From positions 5,551,966 through 5,615,965 of the forward strand of contig OX638352.1 of NCBI GenBank assembly GCA_951813545.1: DNA of 64,000 bases. Direction: 5' to 3'. A model generated the notes under the pieces. That model saw nothing but the letters and a program-made list of their open reading frames with translations, did no database searches and was not told the origin of the DNA. This DNA comes from an uncultured Poribacteria bacterium (GTDB lineage Bacteria > Poribacteria > WGA-4E > WGA-3G). A program made the position numbers and the translations under genes. Shown piece by piece: positions 59,164 to 64,000 of the stretch (the first letter of the stretch is position 1; each line of letters starts with the position of its first letter).

Positions 59164-60141
59164 CTATCTATAAAGCACTTCAGGTAGTTTTTCACCATCT
59201 TCATAGACGATCACCCGTATTTTGCCGAAAACGCGAAATCCTTTTTGTTCCAAATCAACCACTGTGCCGGGTGCGTAGCGTTGATTAACTACAGTGCGCT
59301 CGCCATAGTCATCAATTACAACGATTCTAACCTGACGTGAGAGATCTCCTTCTTCACCAACCGTATGCTTAAAAGGTAGTAATCTACCGATGTCTCCGGT
59401 CGATCCCTGCACACCGCTAATCTCAAGGCGGACCAAGTCTCCGGTTTTCATCATCACGTCGCCAGGTGGTTCATGGGCAATAATTGCGCCTTCAGGGATT
59501 TTGGGGTGAGAACTGTATTTGGTTTCAACGTTTAGCCCAACAGCTTCAAGTGCGACGAGGACATCAGCAGCAGGTTGACCTTGGAAGTTCGGGAGCTCAA
59601 TGAATTGTGGTGTGGGTCCGAGGCTTACTAAGAGATTAATCGGACTTCCGCGCCGTTGACCGCCCCCTTCTGGTGGGGTTTGCGCAATGACGGTATCTTG
59701 CAGATAATCCTCGGAATGGACGAAAGCAATCCGATTTGGACGAAAACCTGTAGTTGTGAGGGTATCAAAAGCGGCTTCCTGCGATTTTCCAATGACAGAC
59801 GGAACAGGTGCTAACTCCGATCCTATGCTGACTGTGATCTTAACCGGCTGATACGATTTTATTCTAAAGTTCGCTTCTGGATTTTGTGCAACGATTTCAC
59901 CCTTGGGCGCATCACTACTCGCTTCCTGGATCGTCTTATCAGGTCGAAGACCTGCGTCATCAAGGATCCCCACGGCAACATAGTAAGTTTTGCCGATAAT
60001 GTTTGGTACAAGCACCTCCTCGGTCCTGACCCATCTCGGAATAACAACGAAAATCGCTAGCACGGCAATTATACCAAGGAGAATTAGGAGATAGAGCGAA
60101 ACCTTGAACGTCGCGAATAGGGTGTTATTAAGGGTATTCAT
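59164..60141 (-). CDS. Membrane-anchored PASTA-domain protein
   Basis: 325 residues: one N-terminal membrane helix (VSLYLLILLGIIAVLAIFVVI), then three PASTA domains outside: VPNIIGKTYYVAVGILDDAGLRPD..., VPSVIGKSQEAAFDTLTTTGFRPN... and LPNFQGQPAADVLVALEAVGLNVE.... A C-terminal beta-rich tail follows. There is no kinase or penicillin-binding domain attached. PASTA repeats bind peptidoglycan fragments or beta-lactams in kinases and PBPs. ATG at 60141, 2 bp before the fmt stop; the rpe RBS lies just after its stop. Confidence 0.88.
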   Translation of the reverse strand: MNTLNNTLFATFKVSLYLLILLGIIAVLAIFVVIPRWVRTEEVLVPNIIGKTYYVAVGILDDAGLRPDKTIQEASSDAPKGEIVAQNPEANFRIKSYQPVKITVSIGSELAPVPSVIGKSQEAAFDTLTTTGFRPNRIAFVHSEDYLQDTVIAQTPPEGGGQRRGSPINLLVSLGPTPQFIELPNFQGQPAADVLVALEAVGLNVETKYSSHPKIPEGAIIAHEPPGDVMMKTGDLVRLEISGVQGSTGDIGRLLPFKHTVGEEGDLSRQVRIVVIDDYGERTVVNQRYAPGTVVDLEQKGFRVFGKIRVIVYEDGEKLPEVLYR

Positions 60142-60143
60142 AA

Positions 60144-61088
60144 CTATGATAATGTTAAAAATTGCTCGCCTGTTTGCAATTGATAACCGTTGATAAAATC
60201 GGACGCTTCCATAGCTTTTTTCGTTGCCGGTTGAACTTCCAACAACCGGAGTGCTCCATCTCCTGTAGCAACAATTAACTCTTGTCTTTTGACTATCTCA
60301 AGCGTTCCTGATTGTGCAGCGAGTGTCCGCCGCAGTGGTTGACAGCGGACAATTTTCAGCCGAAGCTTCTCTCGGAAGAACGTATAAGCACCAGGCCAGA
60401 TTGCTGTGCCTCTGACAAGATTGTGAATCGTGGTCGCCGGTTGATTCCAATCAATATGCCCTGTTTCCTTTGTTAGACGCGGGGCGTGGGTTGCTTCCGC
60501 GTGGTTCTGCGGAATCGCTGGTGGCGGTACCTCACCCGACATATCGGATAAACATCGGACGAGTTGCTTTGCGCCAAGCTGCGCTAACTGCTCCGTCAAT
60601 GTGAAAGCGGTATCCTCGTCTCGAATCGGAATTTGGTCTGTGGAAATAATATCACCCGTATCCTCGCCTGCATCCAACAGCATAAGCGTCACACCTGTCT
60701 CGGTTTCACCACTGATTAATGCCCACTGAATCGGGGCAGCACCGCGGTACTTTGGAAGAAGAGAGGGATGCAAATTGATAGTACCACACGGTGGAATATC
60801 CAAAACGGTTTGGGGCAAAAGTTGACCAAAGGCGGCGACAACAATTACATCCGGTGCGAGGTGTTTAAGGGTTTTTACAAAATCCGGTTTTCTTACCTTC
60901 TCAGGTTGATAAACCGGTATATTGTGTTCTGCGGCAACTATCTTGACAGGTGGTGGGTTGAGCCGTTTCCCGCGCCCGCTCGGTCGATCAGGTTGTGTGA
61001 CAAGCCCGATGAGTTCAAATTTGTCGGAGATAAGCTCCTTGAGCGCTGGAACAGCAAACTCACTGGTGCCCATAAAGAGAATACGCAT
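60144..61088 (-). CDS. fmt: Methionyl-tRNA formyltransferase
   Basis: 314 residues, standard. GTSEFAVPALKELI, LVTQPDRPSGRGKRLNPPPVK, VVAAFGQLLPQTVLDIPPCGTINLHPSLLPKYRGAAPIQWALISGETETGVTLMLLDAGEDTGDI (folate site with SLLPKYRG) and the C-terminal OB-like part GHIDWNQPATTIHNLVRGTAIWPGAYTFF. Formylates initiator Met-tRNA with 10-formyl-THF. ATG at 61088; a repeat-rich 145-bp gap lies upstream. Confidence 0.96.
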   Translation of the reverse strand: MRILFMGTSEFAVPALKELISDKFELIGLVTQPDRPSGRGKRLNPPPVKIVAAEHNIPVYQPEKVRKPDFVKTLKHLAPDVIVVAAFGQLLPQTVLDIPPCGTINLHPSLLPKYRGAAPIQWALISGETETGVTLMLLDAGEDTGDIISTDQIPIRDEDTAFTLTEQLAQLGAKQLVRCLSDMSGEVPPPAIPQNHAEATHAPRLTKETGHIDWNQPATTIHNLVRGTAIWPGAYTFFREKLRLKIVRCQPLRRTLAAQSGTLEIVKRQELIVATGDGALRLLEVQPATKKAMEASDFINGYQLQTGEQFLTLS

Positions 61089-61092
61089 TTTT

Positions 61093-61228
61093 TAACTCGG
61101 CTATCAGCCATCGGCTGTCGGCTTTCAGAGGAAAGGCTACCGGAAATCGTCGGAAATCTTCAGTAAAGAGATTTTCTGATAAATCAGAGTTCTCTTGCTG
61201 ATAGCTGCCCGCTGACTGCTGATGGCTA
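61093..61228. repeat. CAGCCATCGGCTG/CTGATAGC repeat
   Basis: CTATCAGCCATCGGCTGTCGG at the left and GCTGATAGCTGCCCGCTGAC at the right, with GGAAATCGTCGGAAATC between. Member of the imperfect TCAGC-rich family also seen at 14531 and 42771. Lies between fmt and the 61234 gene. Confidence 0.5.
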
Positions 61229-61233
61229 TTATT

Positions 61234-61800
61234 TTAAAAGCGAATTTGAATGACGGGTATCGCCAAACCGACAGGGCGTTCATCTGCCCACCCATTCAGC
61301 TGCTTATTTATCGAGTCTTGTAGAGACATATCTCTATATCTTGCTGTATATGGGCTGGTTTCGGACAGTCGTGCGAGCGTCCCCTCCACGGGTTCCTCAT
61401 CTTCAATAGGTGGGGGTGTTTGAGGTTCCGGGATACGTGGCGCTGACCGGTCAACATTGCGAGTATGCAACCAATCCCATACACCAATGAACACAGACAA
61501 CGAAACCGCACCAATGCCAATTATACGATAGTCCTGCGTGGACAATTCAGGTGAAAACTTATTTTCACGAAACATTTTCACCGCACGCGTTATCCCGTAA
61601 CTGTGAATAGCGGTAAATGGTAGAGAACTCAACGTGACAATCTCAAATCGCCGTAAAGCACTTTCGCTGTACGCCTCCGGTTCCGTTTGTTCTGTTTCCT
61701 CTGATGGAGGCTCTGTCTGAAATTGCGCCGTTGCCTGTGGAACTATTATAAAAAGAAGGGCTATGTTAAGCAAAAACAATCGAACACTAAGTTTATACAT
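61234..61800 (-). CDS. Exported or membrane protein of unknown function
   Basis: 188 residues. Signal peptide MYKLSVRLFLLNIALLFIIVPQATA, acidic Glu/Thr/Pro stretch, two weak hydrophobic segments (FEIVTLSSLPFTAIHSYGITRAV and IIGIGAVSLSVFIGVWDWLHT), a Pro-rich linker and a short ending GLAIPVIQIRF resembling a barrel-type C-terminus. ATG at 61800 with AGGAGGG upstream. Located between lspA and fmt, an arrangement that suggests an envelope role, but the family is not recognised. Confidence 0.65.
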   Translation of the reverse strand: MYKLSVRLFLLNIALLFIIVPQATAQFQTEPPSEETEQTEPEAYSESALRRFEIVTLSSLPFTAIHSYGITRAVKMFRENKFSPELSTQDYRIIGIGAVSLSVFIGVWDWLHTRNVDRSAPRIPEPQTPPPIEDEEPVEGTLARLSETSPYTARYRDMSLQDSINKQLNGWADERPVGLAIPVIQIRF

Positions 61801-61848
61801 GGATTACCCTCCTATACAAAAGTTGTGTTGCATTTCTTATAATCAAGT

Positions 61849-62349
61849 TTACTGGGCTTGATCGCGGTTTCGGAAAAGGTAAACGATTAGCATCCCTGCG
61901 CCAATACAAACAGAAACATCAGCAACGTTAAAGGTTGGCCAAAAGAGTCCTTTGCTGGCTATACCGAATTGGAGGAAATCAACGACTGCCCCCAAATAGA
62001 GTCGATCAATGAAGTTTCCAACAGCCCCACCGAGTAGAAAACCGAGTGCGACTTGCATCCAACGGCTCTCCCTGAATCGAAGATAATAGCTGAAAATGAA
62101 GATTAAAGCGACAATCGTAATGAGAATGAGTAAAACTCTATGCCCAGCGAGCACACCAAAAGCCGCTCCCGTATTTCTGTCGTGCCGAAGGTTGAAAAAA
62201 CCCGGAATAATCGGAATTACCTCTATAACCTGAGCGATGTAGGTTTGTACGAGCCACTTGCTCACCCAATCCAGTATTAACACCGGAATCGCTACGCCGA
62301 TTAAAGGGAGGAGTGTCTGCCATGTACCTTTCTTAGGACTTTGCATCAT
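61849..62349 (-). CDS. lspA: Lipoprotein signal peptidase (signal peptidase II)
   Basis: 166 residues with four membrane helices. Conserved blocks: DWVSKWLVQTYI, FFNLRHDRNTGAAFGVLAG, LGFLLGGAVGNFIDRLYLGAVVDFLQF (catalytic Asp) and FNVADVSVCIGAGML (second Asp). It cleaves prolipoproteins before the lipid-modified Cys; the lipoprotein at 53100 is a possible client. The start ATG at 62349 overlaps the end of the IleRS-like gene; an in-frame longer start at 62388 lies inside that gene and is less likely. The ileS-lspA order is common in bacteria. Confidence 0.94.
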   Translation of the reverse strand: MMQSPKKGTWQTLLPLIGVAIPVLILDWVSKWLVQTYIAQVIEVIPIIPGFFNLRHDRNTGAAFGVLAGHRVLLILITIVALIFIFSYYLRFRESRWMQVALGFLLGGAVGNFIDRLYLGAVVDFLQFGIASKGLFWPTFNVADVSVCIGAGMLIVYLFRNRDQAQ

Positions 62350-64000
62350 AGGTATTTTTGAGCACCTCCCATTCCGCTTTTGCATCATCCGTTTCTATAT
62401 CGGAAATGTGCAAGGTTTGCCCATCAACAGGCGAGAGTAGGTGCCAATTTCTCTGAAAAATGCTATGGTTCTCGGTTACACCCTCTGCAGAAATGAGACG
62501 ATAGAAATGTTCTGCCAAAAAAGGAGTCAAGGGTGCGAAACGTTGCAGGAGTGCTGTCCCGATTTGTGCCAAAGTAGTTTGCGCCTCATGTAGGGTTGTC
62601 GCAGGCCGTGATTCCATGGTACCGATATAAAAGCGAAGGTCCTTCTCACAGAAATCGGTCAATAGTGTCCACATCTCATAAAAATTTGCATTTTGGTAAG
62701 CCTGCTGTACCTCTTCTAAAAGCTGAGAGGTAAGAATTAGCACCAATGAATCAATCGGAACAATTTTCTCGGTAGTGGCGAGATGTTTCTTACTTTGACG
62801 TTCTTTCCGAGATGCAGCTCCAGGTTTTGTTTCGTTTCCATTTCGTAGAAAATCGTAGAGACAACTGCTTATATCGTCCAATAGCACCTGCAATTGCTGA
62901 TACTCAACCAAGTAGTCTTTTGCGAGTTTCTCAAGTTGTTTTTGGGTCACCTGTTCCGTTCCAACGCTCGGAGTTATTGCGACAAGGCGTGCCACGTCAG
63001 CTGGATATTTGTTGAGGAATGCGTCTTCAACCTGCATTTCGCTGTCAATATTCGGCATTGTATTAAGCTTTAGTTGCTTAAAGGGTTGACTTTCTTTAAT
63101 TGGACGACTTCTGCTAAGTGCAGCGGAGATGACACTGATTTCTGCCAACCATTCTGTCCATTTAGAATCGGCTATATCCGTTTCCGGCACAAACATGACA
63201 CTGGTGTGTCCACCGAGGGGTTTCTTGAAGTCAGAATTGTCAATAATTTGCAGTAAATTGGCAAAATGGCTATCAATAAGGGTAGCCTCCTTGCGAAAGT
63301 CACTTGAATTACAGTTCAGACACCGTGTGTCCGCAGGTAAAAGTTCTTCAACACTCAAACGGAACCAGAATTCAAATCCGCGCTGTATAGAATTTCGGAT
63401 AGCATTGAGTGTATTTTTATCAGTGAGAGGTTCATCACACTGGTCGCAGAGGAGGATCGGGAGTGGCATACCCCACTGACGTTGCGCTGAAACTTGCAAG
63501 TCTCTGAAATTGAGGACGGCATTTTGTACATCGCGTATATCTTTATGCTCGGTGTCACCATAATTGTCCCAATATTCCTGGGCGTTGAGCAGCTGAACAG
63601 TGGCGTGGTTCTTGGAGATAGAGAATACCCATTTTGAACACGGTCGAAAAACAGCCAACTCCTTACAGCGCGGACAGTGGGGTTCAGGCATTTCATCGTT
63701 CAGCGCCTTTAGGAGATATCCGTACCTGTCCAATTGCGGAACAATGAACTTCTCAGCATCAAACAGATACAAGCCACACAATTGCCCTGCTTCCTCAGTG
63801 AATCTACCAGTTTCATCGAAAATAGGCGTAGCATTCATGTCTAACGCTTGGGCGATATTGTAACTCGGTTGGTGATGGGCAGGATTTAGGGGCATAACGC
63901 CGGATTCTAAGGAAGTTGCTGATTTGCTGTGGTTAGCATCTGCTGTTAGGGTCTCAGGAATTAGTGTAATCTTCAAATCTTTCGATGGAAAGAGTGGATG
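62333..64000 (-). CDS. Isoleucyl-tRNA synthetase-like protein, C-terminal part (5' end beyond window), motifs degenerate
   Basis: The frame is open to the right edge, giving 555 residues of a protein aligned to IleRS from the editing domain on. Seen: LFDAEKFIVPQLDRYGYLL, HCPRCKE, FRDLQVSAQRQWGMPLPILLCDQC (IleRS: RDWCISRQRxWGVPIP), TRCLNCNS and TLIDSHFANLL where IleRS has DxWFDSG. The segment that should carry KMSKS reads TMPNIDSEMQVEDAF. In the editing region the usual THxAPGHGxxDY is replaced by MPLNPAHHQPSYN. The C-terminal anticodon-binding domain is recognisable (NFYEMWTLLTDFCEKDLRFYIG...LAPLTPFLAEHFY). It lies before lspA as ileS does. Could be a divergent IleRS or an inactive paralogue. 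Confidence 0.75.
   Translation of the reverse strand, partial: HPLFPSKDLKITLIPETLTADANHSKSATSLESGVMPLNPAHHQPSYNIAQALDMNATPIFDETGRFTEEAGQLCGLYLFDAEKFIVPQLDRYGYLLKALNDEMPEPHCPRCKELAVFRPCSKWVFSISKNHATVQLLNAQEYWDNYGDTEHKDIRDVQNAVLNFRDLQVSAQRQWGMPLPILLCDQCDEPLTDKNTLNAIRNSIQRGFEFWFRLSVEELLPADTRCLNCNSSDFRKEATLIDSHFANLLQIIDNSDFKKPLGGHTSVMFVPETDIADSKWTEWLAEISVISAALSRSRPIKESQPFKQLKLNTMPNIDSEMQVEDAFLNKYPADVARLVAITPSVGTEQVTQKQLEKLAKDYLVEYQQLQVLLDDISSCLYDFLRNGNETKPGAASRKERQSKKHLATTEKIVPIDSLVLILTSQLLEEVQQAYQNANFYEMWTLLTDFCEKDLRFYIGTMESRPATTLHEAQTTLAQIGTALLQRFAPLTPFLAEHFYRLISAEGVTENHSIFQRNWHLLSPVDGQTLHISDIETDDAKAEWEVLKNTYDAKS

Overview
The window reads as chromosomal DNA of a Gram-negative-type bacterium with a moderate GC content. 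Envelope genes are waaA (Kdo transferase), lspA, a membrane-fusion protein, a TonB-receptor remnant and a lipoprotein. The gene repertoire is distinctive: several Gfo/Idh/MocA dehydrogenases, phytanoyl-CoA dioxygenase, ThuA, SelA-like PLP enzyme, WD40 propellers including one fused to an ECF sigma factor, dockerin proteins, an FlgD/T9SS-like C-terminal domain, and many dispersed palindromic repeats. Together these resemble the sponge-associated Candidatus Poribacteria or a related lineage. This assignment is inference from gene content; no rRNA is present to confirm it.

Layout. 1-5.7 kb: membrane-fusion protein (cut by the left edge), aldo/keto reductase, an OLD-like ATPase-TOPRIM protein and a Gfo/Idh oxidoreductase, all on the minus strand. 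5.7-6.3 kb: three tandem 183-bp units. 6.3-9.0 kb: S10 peptidase, with an isrB (OMEGA, HNH-less IscB relative) element inserted directly at its start codon. 9.2-15.7 kb: two more Gfo/Idh genes, a SelA-like enzyme, an Mrp ATPase and a thuA gene sandwiched between two MITE copies. 16.3-19.0 kb: ECF sigma / transmembrane / 14 WD40 repeat fusion. 19.4-25.4 kb: four-gene minus-strand operon of WD40 protein, MacB/FtsX-type permease, STT3-like oligosaccharyltransferase and CDP-alcohol phosphatidyltransferase. 25.5-28.6 kb: Cys-rich secreted protein, sensorless sigma-54 activator, repeat-rich DNA and an internally deleted TonB receptor. 28.6-31 kb: sugar isomerase plus a large unknown protein. 31-36.9 kb: secreted beta-propeller and three paralogous secreted proteins, two with dockerins. 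37-42.8 kb: SDR, AKR, secreted unknown, FkbM methyltransferase and PhyH. 42.9-47 kb: a PaoABC-like periplasmic molybdenum hydroxylase operon with an extra Cys-containing 79-aa gene. 47.3-53.7 kb: thioredoxin, waaA, Rpn-like protein, secreted proteins, folB and a lipoprotein. 53.9-55.8 kb: IS200/IS605 element (tnpA, tnpB). 55.8-64 kb: moaD-moaE, then on the minus strand argE-like peptidase and the housekeeping run IleRS-like - lspA - unknown - fmt - PASTA - rpe - rsmE.

Working together: the molybdenum hydroxylase needs molybdopterin, whose small and large synthase subunits lie 9 kb away. The two mobile elements share left-end sequence and hairpin architecture, so the tnpA at 54 kb could mobilise the tnpA-less isrB element. 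The sigma-fused propeller and the operon propeller begin with the same type of N-terminal blade. The most notable observations are the isrB element and its insertion between an RBS and a start codon, the sigma-WD40 fusion, an rpe gene with no ATG/GTG/TTG start, an IleRS-like protein lacking recognisable KMSKS, and a TnpB with a displaced RuvC-II glutamate.
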